From an uncultured Lachnospiraceae bacterium (GTDB lineage Bacteria; Bacillota; Clostridia; Lachnospirales; Lachnospiraceae), in the NCBI GenBank assembly GCA_900548905.1, contig URMK01000011.1, positions 62,001 to 126,000 of the forward strand: a DNA stretch of 64,000 bases. Reading direction: 5' to 3'. The translations under genes and the position numbers were made by a program. The notes under the pieces are model-generated. The model made no database searches and was not told the origin of the DNA. It saw only the letters and a list, made by a program, of their open reading frames with translations. This document shows, piece after piece, positions 44,573-53,823 of the stretch; within the stretch, counting starts at the first letter, position 1; every line of letters starts with the position of its first letter.

Positions 44573-46531
44573 TCAGCCCCAGACACGGAAACGGTTGAAG
44601 CCTTCCTTCAGCCCTGCAATCGCTCCCGCCGCGTTGCCGGCCTTTCTGTTTTCGCCAAGGTAATCCGTATCCAGTACGATAGGATTGCCGTCCGGATCAT
44701 CGAAAGGCGCCTCCACAAGACGTACCATTCCCAGCTTCTGCGTATCGATCACTTCCGTAGGGATGGAAAGCATTTCTTTTTCCACATTCATTTCCAGATA
44801 CACCGCATCTCCATCAGGCACTATCTTCACCTGCGGATCCGACGGGCTGACATAGTTTTCTTTTTCCCTGTCAAAGGCAGCTGCCCCTTTCAGGTAAGCG
44901 TTAGCATTGATGTAAACCGGCTGTTTTACTTTTTCAAACATTTCCACATCGCCGTTGCCAAGAGCCAGAAGTTCTTCCACATACTCCTCCAGGGAAGTGC
45001 AGCTTCCGTTATAGTCGGTAGTTCCGGCTACGGACTGCTCGGTATAGGTTTTTGCACCCCCGATAAAAATGTTCTGGTATATCCGGTCATCCCCGCCGTA
45101 TACAAGCGTGGTTCCCGCCACCTGGGTGGTGTGAGGGAAATGATAGGGGGTGGAACGGTTGAGCACAGGCTCCCTGCGCATGGTTCCGCAGCACAGGTTG
45201 TTCACATAAGCGCCGCCCTGGGCAATATTGTCAAAGTTATAATCGGATCCGAAAATATTGTTGTCCACCATGTAAGGGCCGTGGGTTACTTCCATCATCA
45301 GATCCCGGTCATTGTCATACATCAGGTTTCTGCTCACCCTGGTTCCCTGCGCCTGCCAGTCAAACCAGGCTCCCAGTGTGCAGTTATGGATGCGGTTATG
45401 GGAAACTTCCACATCAATGGCAGCATGCAGCTTGATTCCTGCTATTTCATAACCGAAATATTCATGCTTGACCGCGATGTTATAAATATGGTTGTCCGTA
45501 ATCCGGCTGAAAACACAACCCATATGGCCTACCACACCGTTCTGTCCGCAGTCATGGATCACATTGTTGCGGATGATATGGGAACCGATTTTTTCCTTGC
45601 TCCAGCCAATCTGAAGAGCGCGGAACACGGCTTCCATCTGATACTGATAGCCCGGCTTGCGGTGTCTTCTGGTACACAGGTTATGGCCGGTGGAGGATTC
45701 CTTGCCGATGCTGATACCGCTGCATTTTGCATCATGGATTTCATTATTTTCTATAATCCAGCCTTTGCTCCAATGGGTTCCCAGAAGGCCGGGCTGATCT
45801 GCGGTGGGAGGCGTCCAGGGACATGCGGCCTGGGCCATTTCAAAACCGCGGACGGTAATATAGTTCATTCCCGGTTTTTCGGGATAGAAGCAGCATTTAC
45901 GTACATTGATCTCCGCCAGTTCCTTATTGGGATCGGCCCCCTGGAAATTGGCATAAATAACGGTGTTTTCCGCCTCCACCTCTGCATACCACTGGTAAAT
46001 GGTATCTTCCGGATGGAGAATCGGCTCGGTATGCTTTGTCCACGGGGGATTATATCCGTGGGTACGCATGACAGGATTCTTCACATCCGCAAGACAAGCG
46101 GCTTCATAAAAGGACTTTCCGTTCAGATACACATCTCCTGTGTGTATTTCATATCCTTCCGGGCCGTTGATACAGGGATAGAGAAACCAGTCGCCGACCA
46201 GCACTTCCGTATAAGGATTGTAATCCCCGAACAGGGAGTTGGGGACAACAGCCTTCCATACGGTTCCTTCCGTATTTTCCCAGTTTTGGATTCTTTCGGA
46301 TCCTTTAATCACAACCTTTTCCCCTTCGGCTGCTTCATAGGTGATACGGCTGATATCGCTGTAACCGGTATGGGCGGGCTTTACCCATTCCCTGTATTCC
46401 CCTTCATGGACAATAACCCTTTCACCTGTCTCAGCAACAGCCGCCGCCCTGGAGATTGTCCGGAACGGATTATCCTTCGTCCCTTCGGCACGGTCACAGC
46501 CGTTTACTGATACATGATATTCTCTATTCAT
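44573..46531 (-). CDS. GH120 beta-xylosidase
   Basis: 652 residues from the ATG at 46531 (GGAGGA 5 nt upstream; the longer TTG-initiated form overlaps the SD region). It is collinear with Thermoanaerobacterium XylC as I recall it: IVHEGEYREWVKP, GEKVVIKGSERIQNW, YANFQGADPN, WTPPTADQPGLLG, NEIHDAKCSGISIGKE, GSHIIRNN. The nucleophile Asp is D391 (WFDWQAQGTRVS) and the acid/base Glu is E414 (MMEVTHGP), keeping the 23-residue spacing of the characterised enzyme. Right-handed beta-helix fold, no signal peptide, so it works in the cytoplasm on imported xylo-oligosaccharides. Monocistronic. Confidence 0.93.
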   Translation of the reverse strand: MNREYHVSVNGCDRAEGTKDNPFRTISRAAAVAETGERVIVHEGEYREWVKPAHTGYSDISRITYEAAEGEKVVIKGSERIQNWENTEGTVWKAVVPNSLFGDYNPYTEVLVGDWFLYPCINGPEGYEIHTGDVYLNGKSFYEAACLADVKNPVMRTHGYNPPWTKHTEPILHPEDTIYQWYAEVEAENTVIYANFQGADPNKELAEINVRKCCFYPEKPGMNYITVRGFEMAQAACPWTPPTADQPGLLGTHWSKGWIIENNEIHDAKCSGISIGKESSTGHNLCTRRHRKPGYQYQMEAVFRALQIGWSKEKIGSHIIRNNVIHDCGQNGVVGHMGCVFSRITDNHIYNIAVKHEYFGYEIAGIKLHAAIDVEVSHNRIHNCTLGAWFDWQAQGTRVSRNLMYDNDRDLMMEVTHGPYMVDNNIFGSDYNFDNIAQGGAYVNNLCCGTMRREPVLNRSTPYHFPHTTQVAGTTLVYGGDDRIYQNIFIGGAKTYTEQSVAGTTDYNGSCTSLEEYVEELLALGNGDVEMFEKVKQPVYINANAYLKGAAAFDREKENYVSPSDPQVKIVPDGDAVYLEMNVEKEMLSIPTEVIDTQKLGMVRLVEAPFDDPDGNPIVLDTDYLGENRKAGNAAGAIAGLKEGFNRFRVWG

Positions 46532-46575
46532 TGCGTCCTCCGCTCCGCCGCACAAGCGGCAATTTTACTTATACA

Positions 46576-46631
46576 GCTCAGACTTCGTATGCGCCGGGCG
46601 GAAGGAACGCCGGCACATGCGAAGTCTGAGC
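46576..46631 (-). repeat. 22-bp inverted repeat in the GH120 leader
   Basis: Arms 46576-46597 and 46610-46631 (GCTCAGACTTCG ... GCCGG) differ at two positions and flank a 12-nt spacer. On the mRNA it begins about 8 nt after the predicted start of transcription, so it is either a 5'-end hairpin or a large operator. No T-run follows. Confidence 0.7.
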
Positions 46632-46645
46632 AGTTATCCAAAATC

Positions 46646-46674
46646 AGCATACAAAAATAGGATGGAAATTGCAA
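46646..46674 (-). promoter_or_regulatory. Promoter of the GH120 gene
   Basis: TTGCAA (46669-46674), 17 nt, TATGCT (46646-46651). The leader is about 105 nt and includes the inverted repeat. Confidence 0.6.
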
Positions 46675-46785
46675 GGCAATATTTTGCAACAATTCATCAC
46701 TTCTTGCTATGAGCGTAACCGTTCAGACAGCCCTTTGTGCCCTGCGGCATCCCCGCTTATACCCTACCCGGCACACAAAAACAGC

Positions 46786-46822
46786 CGGAAGCATATGCCT
46801 GCCTCCGGCTGTTTCCTTTTTT
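46786..46822 (-). terminator. Terminator after greA
   Basis: AAACAGCCGGA...TCCGGCTGTTT stem with an inner GCA/TGC extension, followed by T-rich sequence on both strands (TTTTTGTGT on minus). 28 nt after the greA stop. Confidence 0.88.
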
Positions 46823-46849
46823 CCTATAGACCAAAATCTCCTGTTACGC

Positions 46850-47332
46850 TTAGTTCGAACGCTGGATTTCCAGCACCTTATAGGTAATGGTACCCGCCTG
46901 GGTCTCCACTTCCACCACATCGTCCACTTTAGCGCCGATGAGCGCTTTACCCACGGGAGATTCGTTGGAAATCTTTCCCTTCAGGCTGTTGGCCTCTGTG
47001 GAACCGACAATTTTATATTCCAGTTCTTCGTTATATTCCATGTCCAGGATTCTCACGCGGCAGCCGATGTTGATCTTCTCCAGATCCACCTCATCCTCTA
47101 CCACCACTTCCGCATTCTTAAGGATCTTTTCCAGTTCTTCAATCCTGGCCTCGATATCCCTCTGTTCATCCTTTGCGGCATCGTACTCCGCATTTTCGGA
47201 AAGATCCCCCTGCTCCCTGGCTTCTTTGATTTTCTGTGCCACTTCCTGTCTTTTTACAACCTTCAGATTATGCAGCTCGTCCTCATACTTGCGAAGTCCT
47301 TCATACGTAAGGATATTTTTCTTTTCTTCCAT
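46850..47332 (-). CDS. greA: Transcription elongation factor GreA
   Basis: 160 residues. N-terminal coiled coil (about 10-80, GLRKYEDELHNLKVVKRQEVAQKI...EQGDLSENAEYDAAKDEQ) whose acidic tip residues stimulate RNA cleavage by RNA polymerase, then the FKBP-like C-terminal domain (VGSTEANSLKGKISNESPVGKALIG). Complete, with normal length. Follows the 47.6-48.4 kb gene after a 265-nt gap that includes a hairpin. Confidence 0.97.
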   Translation of the reverse strand: MEEKKNILTYEGLRKYEDELHNLKVVKRQEVAQKIKEAREQGDLSENAEYDAAKDEQRDIEARIEELEKILKNAEVVVEDEVDLEKINIGCRVRILDMEYNEELEYKIVGSTEANSLKGKISNESPVGKALIGAKVDDVVEVETQAGTITYKVLEIQRSN

Positions 47333-47465
47333 TTCTCTCTCCCTTTCTTAACAAAGCTGTAACTGTTTGGTACCTCCACAGTTACACAAATCTTTTCGGT
47401 CCGTATCTCACGGCTGATTACAGGCATTTCCTGCCGAAGCAGGGCCAGCTTTGTGTTTATCATGA

Positions 47466-47504
47466 GAATATGGCAATGCTTTTCCACAAGCAATGCCATA
47501 TTTC
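47466..47504 (-). other. Hairpin between the hypothetical gene and greA
   Basis: ATATGGCA(A)TGCTT pairs with AAGCAATGCCATAT, about 14 bp with one mismatch and a short loop. The flanking T content is low (CATATTCTC), so termination of the upstream gene is possible but unproven. It may separate greA from the dus-coaX-birA operon. Confidence 0.5.
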
Positions 47505-47597
47505 AGTTATTATTCAGCCATTCTCATCCATATAACGATATTCTGATATCCATTCCAGAAATTACATTCTTTTCGCAATACAATCCATCGCCGACTC

Positions 47598-48416
47598 TCA
47601 GTAACGGTTCGTATTATACCTTTTTCTCACATAAGTGTCAAGAAAATTCAGGGCACTCCTGTAACAAATATCCTTTCTTTTAGCCAAAAGCAGCCTTTCT
47701 TTTTCCGGATCGGAGGTCATATCCAGATAAAGCAGCTTTTCGGGCAGCCGGCGGAAAGGAATCCGGTAACCCGGACGCATATCAATACACACCCCGTCCG
47801 CAAAACCAAAAGAGGCCGCGGTCCCCCCGCATATGACCGGAAGGCCCGTATCCTGATAGATATGGGCATAATAAGGCACTTCTTCCTCCAGGGATATCTG
47901 CATGCCTTCCTTCTCCAAAATCCGGCTAATCAGCAGCAGGCCGTTCAGCCCTCCGTAATCCTCTCCCAGGAATGCCCTCAAACAGTCCGCTTCTTCCCCA
48001 ATTTCCTCATAAAAGTCTTCTTTTCCGAAATCCGGCATTACCACGATCATACTCCGGCAGGATTTTTGCCCTTTCCAGAACAGCCGCATCAGCTCCGTAT
48101 TAGGTACTTCCGGTCTCCATGGAAATACTTTCCGGATCTCGGGAGCCACCCATATTTCTCCCGAACCGGACGCAGCAGCGATCCATTCCGGAAGCCGTTC
48201 CTTCAGCTTTTCCGGCTTCTTCATCCAGCGCTCCGGAAGCATATAATAAGCTATTTCTGCCTCTTCCCCCGCCTCCCGCCAGATAAAAGGCCTGCTTCTC
48301 CGTAAAAATACGCTCCCCGGCCTGCTCCGCGCCACCGGTAACTGTTTTACTATTCCCCTGTCCCAGGGTAAAAATGCATTAATATATATCATGCTTAAGA
48401 TTATGCAGCCCGCCAT
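47598..48416 (-). CDS. Conserved-looking hypothetical protein
   Basis: 272 residues; not recognised. The N-terminus is weakly hydrophobic (MAGCIILSMIYINAFLPW), with no clear signal peptide. The middle has KSCRSMIVVMPDFGKEDFYEEI and the end TGLPVICGGTAASFGFADGVCIDM, followed by a basic tail (KRYNTNRY). The GG-rich segment could be a nucleotide or cofactor loop but matches no motif I know. No good SD stands before either possible ATG (48416 or 48392). It lies 39 nt after the dihydrouridine synthase gene on the same strand. Confidence 0.55.
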   Translation of the reverse strand: MAGCIILSMIYINAFLPWDRGIVKQLPVARSRPGSVFLRRSRPFIWREAGEEAEIAYYMLPERWMKKPEKLKERLPEWIAAASGSGEIWVAPEIRKVFPWRPEVPNTELMRLFWKGQKSCRSMIVVMPDFGKEDFYEEIGEEADCLRAFLGEDYGGLNGLLLISRILEKEGMQISLEEEVPYYAHIYQDTGLPVICGGTAASFGFADGVCIDMRPGYRIPFRRLPEKLLYLDMTSDPEKERLLLAKRKDICYRSALNFLDTYVRKRYNTNRY

Positions 48417-48455
48417 TTTTTCATGCAGCTTTTTTCCACCTGTGGGGTTCAGGTA

Positions 48456-49412
48456 TCAAGCGAGGAACAGGGCCTCCAGTTCCTCCATGGTCTCCATCTC
48501 ATTAATACGCTCCCGCAACCTGGCGGAATGCGGATATCCCGCCGTATACCAGCACACATGCTTGCGCATCTCCCGGATGGCCGTGAACTCTCCTTTATAT
48601 TCCGTCAGAAGGGCCGCATGGCGCAGCATCATAGCCCGCACCTCTTCTATGGGAGGTTTGGAAAGCAGTTCTCCGGTTTCCAGATAATGGATGATCTGTC
48701 GGAAAATCCAGGGGTTGCCTCTGGCCGCACGCCCGACGAGAACCGCATCGCAGCCGGTTTCCTTTTGCATCCTTTCGGCGGCTTCGGGGCTGTTCACATC
48801 CCCGTTTCCAATGACCGGTATGCCCACCGCCTGCTTTACCCGCGCAATACAGTCCCAGTCCGCCTTTCCGGCGTAATACTGCTCTCTGGTCCGTCCGTGC
48901 ACGGCAACGGCCGCCGCCCCGCTTTCCTGGGCAATATGGGCTATCTCCACAGCATTGGCATGCGCTTCATCAAAGCCCTTCCTGATCTTTACCGTAACCG
49001 GCTTATTCACCGCCCGTGCCACTGCGGATATGATCTTCCCCGCCAGCACCGGATTTTTCATGAGGGCGGATCCTTCCCCGTTATTTACCACCTTGGGGAC
49101 GGGACAGCCCATATTGATGTCCAGGATGGAAAAAGGGCGTTCCTCTATCCTTTTTGCCATTTCCGCCATCAGTTCCGGATCGGATCCGAAAAGCTGAAGG
49201 GATACCGGACGTTCCTTTTCATGGATTTCCAGCAGTCCCTCCGTATTTTTATTGTTATAATAAATGGCTTTGGCGCTTACCATTTCACTGCATACAAGGC
49301 CGGTGCCCATCTCCCGGCAAAGCAAACGAAATGGCAGGTCTGTTACGCCTGCCATGGGTGCCAGAAAAACGCCGTTTTCCAACGTTACATTTCCTATCTG
49401 TACTTCCGCCAT
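48456..49412 (-). CDS. dusB: tRNA-dihydrouridine synthase
   Basis: 318 residues. FMN enzyme that reduces uridines in tRNA. APMAGVTDLPFRLLCREMG at the N-terminus, ILDINMGCPVPKVVNNGEGSALMKNP with the catalytic Cys near 102, VHGRTREQYYAGKADWD, VIGNGDVNSPE, and GRAARGNPWIF. Matches DusB-type proteins of Firmicutes. 16 nt after coaX. Confidence 0.95.
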   Translation of the reverse strand: MAEVQIGNVTLENGVFLAPMAGVTDLPFRLLCREMGTGLVCSEMVSAKAIYYNNKNTEGLLEIHEKERPVSLQLFGSDPELMAEMAKRIEERPFSILDINMGCPVPKVVNNGEGSALMKNPVLAGKIISAVARAVNKPVTVKIRKGFDEAHANAVEIAHIAQESGAAAVAVHGRTREQYYAGKADWDCIARVKQAVGIPVIGNGDVNSPEAAERMQKETGCDAVLVGRAARGNPWIFRQIIHYLETGELLSKPPIEEVRAMMLRHAALLTEYKGEFTAIREMRKHVCWYTAGYPHSARLRERINEMETMEELEALFLA

Positions 49413-49428
49413 GTCCTCTACCCTATTG

Positions 49429-50196
49429 TTATCTGTTCTTTTCGTATATACAGCGCAGCCCTTCCAGGGTCAGTGCGCTGTCATAAATATCAATGGAATC
49501 CGTTTCATCCGATATGATCCGGCCCAGGCCTCCGGTTGCCACTACCTTCATATCGGCAATTCCCGTCTCTTTTTTAACCATGTTTACAATATATTCCGTC
49601 TGCCCGATCTGACCGAATACCAGTCCGGCCTGCATGCTGGAAATCGTTTCCTGTGCCAGGATGCTTTTCGGTTTTTTAATTTCCACCATAGGGAGCTTTG
49701 CGGTATCCTCCCACAGTGCCTTGGCGGACATGCGGACTCCCGGGGCCGTAATTCCTGCGGCAAAGCAGCCGTCCCCCGTCACGTAGTCATAGGTGGTCGC
49801 CGTCCCGAAATCCAGCACCAGCACAGGCCCGCCGTATTTTTCATAAGCAGCTACCGCATCCACGATACGGTCCGGTCCGATTTCCTTGGGATTCTCCGTA
49901 ATAATACGGATTCCGGTTTTCGTCCCCGCTCCCACTATGAGGGGAGGCGTCCCCAGATATCTGGTAATACCGCCCACCAGGGAATGCATGATGTTGGGAA
50001 CAACACTGGCCACAACGGTCCCCTCTATCTGTTCTTTGGAAATCCCGTCAAACATCAGAAGCTGCCTGATATTCATCCCATACTCATCCGAGGTATGGGG
50101 CATTTTGGACATCATACGGAAGGTGGTCACAAGTGTTTTCCCCTCGTATACGCCAAAGGTTATATTGGTATTACCCACATCGATCACTAATATCAT
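49429..50196 (-). CDS. coaX: Type III pantothenate kinase
   Basis: 255 residues. First step of CoA synthesis. ATP-binding DVGNTNITFGV at the N-terminus, GPDRIVDAVAAYEKYG, LDFGTATTYD and FAAGITAPGVRMSAKAL. Overlaps the upstream 50.2-50.6 kb gene by 4 nt and shares an operon with birA, so two cofactor genes (CoA, biotin) lie together. Confidence 0.96.
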   Translation of the reverse strand: MILVIDVGNTNITFGVYEGKTLVTTFRMMSKMPHTSDEYGMNIRQLLMFDGISKEQIEGTVVASVVPNIMHSLVGGITRYLGTPPLIVGAGTKTGIRIITENPKEIGPDRIVDAVAAYEKYGGPVLVLDFGTATTYDYVTGDGCFAAGITAPGVRMSAKALWEDTAKLPMVEIKKPKSILAQETISSMQAGLVFGQIGQTEYIVNMVKKETGIADMKVVATGGLGRIISDETDSIDIYDSALTLEGLRCIYEKNR

Positions 50197-50612
50197 TCGC
50201 TTATCCCACCTTCCTCATCCAGAAAATCAGCCACATTCTCATGCAGCACCATCGCCCTGTAATAAAGGCTTAAGGACTCCAGCAGTTCCCTTCTTCTCCT
50301 TCGGATTTCCCCCAGCAAAAGGCCGCTGCTCACCTCATCGTACAGAAAATCTTCTTCCGCCGCCGTTGTTTCCAGCGTCACACCGCCGTCCTGCTCAAAC
50401 AATACGGTAAAAATGCCGCCCACATCCTCGGTGTACAGCACACACAGGATATGAAGCTCCTCCTGCACAGACTGCGGAAGCTTATTAAATTCCGGATTAA
50501 AATAATATTTCTGTTCATAGGAATTGGCACCGCACAGGACAATGCGTCCATCCCGGGTGTTTCCCGTATTCCAGCTGTTTTCCCCGCCTGTCATTTTCTT
50601 CCTGTCACTCAT
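50193..50612 (-). CDS. Small conserved protein of Lachnospiraceae (DUF6145-like)
   Basis: 139 residues, acidic, soluble. Recognisable stretch IVLCGANSYEQKYYFNPEFNKLP, then HILCVLYTEDVGGIFTVLFEQDGG. The Lachnospiraceae family I associate with this pattern has no known function. Between birA (35 nt) and coaX (4-nt overlap). Confidence 0.6.
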   Translation of the reverse strand: MSDRKKMTGGENSWNTGNTRDGRIVLCGANSYEQKYYFNPEFNKLPQSVQEELHILCVLYTEDVGGIFTVLFEQDGGVTLETTAAEEDFLYDEVSSGLLLGEIRRRRRELLESLSLYYRAMVLHENVADFLDEEGGISE

Positions 50613-50647
50613 CCTTACTCCATCTGCCCCGCGGCCCGCTTTGTTCT

Positions 50648-51703
50648 CTATACATATCCGTAAACGCCACGCACGGACACCTCTCCTGCATAGACCTTTA
50701 CCAACTCTCCCTGCTTTGTTTCCACCAGAAGCTCCCCTTTTTCGTTCACGCCCCTGGCAGTCCCGTCGAATTCCCCTTTCGGATCAAGGACACGCACCGG
50801 GGCGTCCTTATTCAGCAGGAATCTGTGATAGGAGGGAAGCAGCCCGGTCAGGTTCCACGTTTTCCGGAAGGCCCCGTAAGCCTTTTCGAAATGATCCATC
50901 ACGGACACCAACAGGGCGGATCGGGAGATTGTCCCTCCTTTTTCCAGCTTCAGGGAAGACGCCGTCCTGCGGATCTCCTCCGGGAACTCTTCCTGGTTTA
51001 CGTTAATGCCGCAGCCGATTACCACATAATGGATATAATCCGGCTCGGCGCTCATTTCGGTCAGTATCCCGCATATCTTCTTTCCGGAAAGCACAATGTC
51101 GTTGGGCCATTTGATTCCGGCCTCCAGTCCCAGCTCCTCCACGGCCTCCGCCACGGCAAGAGCCATTACCAGCGTGAGCATGCAGGCCTGATCCGGACTG
51201 CAGTCCGGCCGGAGAAGAAGGGAGAAATACAGGTTGCAGCCCTGGGGAGAACTCCAGTCCCGTCCTCTGCGGCCTCTTCCTGTTTTCTGGCAGTCGGTTA
51301 CCACCAGCGTTCCTTCCGGCGCACCGTCCTCCGCGGCCCGTTTGGCATCCACGTTGGTAGAACCCGTGCTGGGGTAATAAAGCAGGCTGCTGCCTGCCCA
51401 ATGCCCTTCTCCTCTGATCCGAAGCCTGCTCCCCAGCTCGATCTGCCCTATCACATCCGGGGAAGCTTTCAGACGGTAGCCCTTGTTCTGCACCGCCTCG
51501 ATTTCATAGCCTTCCTCCTTCAGCTGGTTGATCGCCTTCCAGACTGCCGTCCTGGATACGCCGAAACGGCTGCACAGCTCCTGTCCCGATATATATTCCC
51601 TGCCTGTCGGTTGTCTTTCTCCGACCGGCCGGCCGGCCGGGCCGGCCGCGGTATTTTCACCGGCCATACGCTCCCGAAGCAGCGAAAGAATTTCTGATTT
51701 CAT
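50648..51703 (-). CDS. birA: Biotin ligase/biotin operon repressor
   Basis: 351 residues. N-terminal winged helix (YISGQELCSRFGVSRTAVWKAINQLKEEGYEIE, about 37-70) preceded by a Gly/Pro-rich stretch (ENTAAGPAGRPVGERQPTG), probably a flexible insert in the HTH. The ligase domain follows: STGSTNVDAKR, GRGRRGRDWSSP, NDIVLSGKKICGILTEM, GCGINVN and a C-terminal SH3-like domain. It biotinylates acyl-CoA carboxylase carriers and may repress biotin genes. In operon argF-birA-(DUF)-coaX-dus. Confidence 0.95.
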   Translation of the reverse strand: MKSEILSLLRERMAGENTAAGPAGRPVGERQPTGREYISGQELCSRFGVSRTAVWKAINQLKEEGYEIEAVQNKGYRLKASPDVIGQIELGSRLRIRGEGHWAGSSLLYYPSTGSTNVDAKRAAEDGAPEGTLVVTDCQKTGRGRRGRDWSSPQGCNLYFSLLLRPDCSPDQACMLTLVMALAVAEAVEELGLEAGIKWPNDIVLSGKKICGILTEMSAEPDYIHYVVIGCGINVNQEEFPEEIRRTASSLKLEKGGTISRSALLVSVMDHFEKAYGAFRKTWNLTGLLPSYHRFLLNKDAPVRVLDPKGEFDGTARGVNEKGELLVETKQGELVKVYAGEVSVRGVYGYV

Positions 51704-51736
51704 GAAACTGTAAGCTCTCCTTTACCGGTTCCTGTG

Positions 51737-52729
51737 TCAGAATTCATAGCCCAAAGTGGCCGCCATAACCGCTTTAATGGTATGCATCCTGTTTTCCGCC
51801 TCATCAAACACAACAGAAGCGGAGGATTCAAAGACCTCATTGGAAACTTCCATTTCGTTGATTCCGAATTTTTCTCCGATTTCCTTTCCTATCCTGGTGT
51901 GCAGATCGTGGAATGCGGGCAGGCAGTGCATAAAGATGGCATTCCCTGCGTTTTCCATGATTTTGCGGTTAACCTGATAGGGGGAAAGAAGACGGATACG
52001 CTCTTCCCAGACATAATCCGGCTCGCCCATGGAAACCCAGACATCAGTACAGATCACATCCGCGCCCCGCGTCCCTTCCATGGCATCCTCGGTAAGCGTA
52101 ATGCTCCCGCCAGTCTGTGCGGCTATCGCCCTGCACTGCTCCACAAGCTCTCCGGAGGGGAAATACTCCGCAGGCGCACAGGCGGTAAAATGCATCCCCA
52201 TTTTGGCACAGGCCACCATGTAGGAATTTCCCATGTTGTAACGGGTATCTCCCATATATACCAGCTTCACGCCCTGTATCCGTCCCAGATGTTCGCGGAT
52301 GGTCAGCAGATCCGCCAGCATCTGGGTAGGATGGAATTCATTGGTCAGGCCGTTCCATACAGGCACGCCGGCATATTGTGCCAGTTCTTCCACAATATCC
52401 TGCCCAAAGCCCCTGTATTCGATTCCTTCGTACATTCTTCCAAGCACTCTTGCCGTATCGGCAATGCTTTCCTTCTTACCTATCTGGGAGCCGGAAGGGT
52501 CCAGATAGGTAGTGCCAAGCCCCAGATCATGGGCGGCCACCTCAAAGGAACACCTTGTCCGGGTACTGGTCTTTTCAAAAATAAGAGCTACATTTTTCCC
52601 CTGGAAACAGTTTACCGGAATTCCTTTTTTCTTTTTTTCCTTCAAATCCGCTGACAAGTCCAAAAGATAGGTGATCTCCTCCGGGGTATAATCCAACAGC
52701 TTTAAAAAATGACGTCCTTTCAGATTCAT
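51737..52729 (-). CDS. argF: Ornithine carbamoyltransferase
   Basis: 330 residues. Makes citrulline from ornithine and carbamoyl phosphate. Carbamoyl-phosphate loop EKTSTRTRCSFE, NEFHPTQMLAD, GDTRYNMGNS, CTDVWVSMGE and the ornithine loop MHCLPAFHD are intact. No arginine deiminase (arcA) or carbamate kinase adjoins, favouring the biosynthetic role. 33 nt upstream of birA. Confidence 0.95.
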   Translation of the reverse strand: MNLKGRHFLKLLDYTPEEITYLLDLSADLKEKKKKGIPVNCFQGKNVALIFEKTSTRTRCSFEVAAHDLGLGTTYLDPSGSQIGKKESIADTARVLGRMYEGIEYRGFGQDIVEELAQYAGVPVWNGLTNEFHPTQMLADLLTIREHLGRIQGVKLVYMGDTRYNMGNSYMVACAKMGMHFTACAPAEYFPSGELVEQCRAIAAQTGGSITLTEDAMEGTRGADVICTDVWVSMGEPDYVWEERIRLLSPYQVNRKIMENAGNAIFMHCLPAFHDLHTRIGKEIGEKFGINEMEVSNEVFESSASVVFDEAENRMHTIKAVMAATLGYEF

Positions 52730-52784
52730 AGTATTCTCTCCTTTCGTCCCGAACTACGTTTCCCAGAGCCGGAAAGGCTCTGAC

Positions 52785-52823
52785 GAAAAAGTCTCACATC
52801 CGCTTCTTCTTTGATGTGAGACC
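52785..52823 (-). terminator. Terminator after the SPFH gene
   Basis: GTCTCACATC and GATGTGAGAC form a perfect 10-bp stem with a 12-nt loop, followed by TTTTT on the minus strand. It closes the NfeD-SPFH operon upstream of argF. Confidence 0.92.
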
Positions 52824-52898
52824 TTTCTCCGTCTATTCACGCATGCTTTTTATAACTGTTCAGTCCCCTTCACAGTTACTTTTTTATCCTTCTCCCTC

Positions 52899-53822
52899 TC
52901 AGGCGTTCAGTACTTCCTTTGCGGAAGCAAGCATTCCTGCCATACCCTGAATTTCGGAGGGGATAATAATCTTGGTTGCCTTACCGTCCGCGGCCTTTTC
53001 AAAGGCTTCCAGACTCTTGATCTTCAATACCGCATCGTCCGCACCGGCTTCTTTAATAAACCGGATACCATCGGCAGTAGCCTGCTGTACCTTCAGTATA
53101 GCCTCAGCTTCCCCTTCTGCTTCCCGGATCATCTTCTCTTTTTCCGCTTCCGCATGCAGGATTGCAGACTGCTTTTCACCTTCTGCTTCCAGAATAGCGG
53201 ACTGCTTCTTACCTTCCGCCACAAGGATGGTGGATTTCTTCTCACCTTCCGCACGCAGGATGGACTCACGTCTTTCACGTTCCGCCTTCATCTGCTTCTC
53301 CATGGCATCCTGGATGGCTGCCGGAGGAATGATATTTTTCAGTTCCACCCTGGTAACCTTAATGCCCCAGGGATCGGTAGCCACGTCCAGGGACGCGCGC
53401 ATTTTGGTGTTGATGGTCTCTCTGGAGGTCAGTGTCTGATCCAGCTCCAGATCACCTATAATATTACGCAGGGTGGTAGCTGTCAGGTTTTCAATCGCCA
53501 TGATGGGATTTTCCACACCATAGGTATACAGCTTGGGATCCGTGATTTGGAAAAATACTACCGTATCAATACGCATGGTAACATTATCCTTGGTGATAAC
53601 CGGCTGGGGAGCGAAATCAACCACCTGCTCCTTCAGATTCACTTTTCTGGCAATTTTATCAATGAAAGGCATTTTCAGCTTAAGCCCCACGCCCCAGGTC
53701 CCCTGGTAGGCGCCCAGCCTTTCCACAACATATGCCTGCGCCTGGGGTACAATCTTGATACATGACGCCAGCAGGATAATGATAAGTACAAGAATAATCA
53801 ACAACACAATTGCTCCAGTCAT
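52899..53822 (-). CDS. SPFH/Band 7 (stomatin-like, QmcA-type) membrane protein
   Basis: 307 residues. N-terminal membrane helix (IVLLIILVLIIILLASCI), SPFH domain (VVERLGAYQGTWGVGLKLKMPFID...VLTLRNIIGDLELDQTL type), then a coiled coil with four AEGEKxSxIL-like repeats (about 190-240) used for oligomerisation. The pair with NfeD (1 nt apart) is the common arrangement; such proteins organise membrane microdomains. Confidence 0.94.
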   Translation of the reverse strand: MTGAIVLLIILVLIIILLASCIKIVPQAQAYVVERLGAYQGTWGVGLKLKMPFIDKIARKVNLKEQVVDFAPQPVITKDNVTMRIDTVVFFQITDPKLYTYGVENPIMAIENLTATTLRNIIGDLELDQTLTSRETINTKMRASLDVATDPWGIKVTRVELKNIIPPAAIQDAMEKQMKAERERRESILRAEGEKKSTILVAEGKKQSAILEAEGEKQSAILHAEAEKEKMIREAEGEAEAILKVQQATADGIRFIKEAGADDAVLKIKSLEAFEKAADGKATKIIIPSEIQGMAGMLASAKEVLNA

Positions 53823-53823
53823 A

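Noticed and set aside
44546..46510. Long plus-strand frame (654 codons) opposite GH120
   Set aside because: The minus strand encodes an intact GH120 enzyme with both catalytic residues; the plus frame is a His/Phe-rich shadow.
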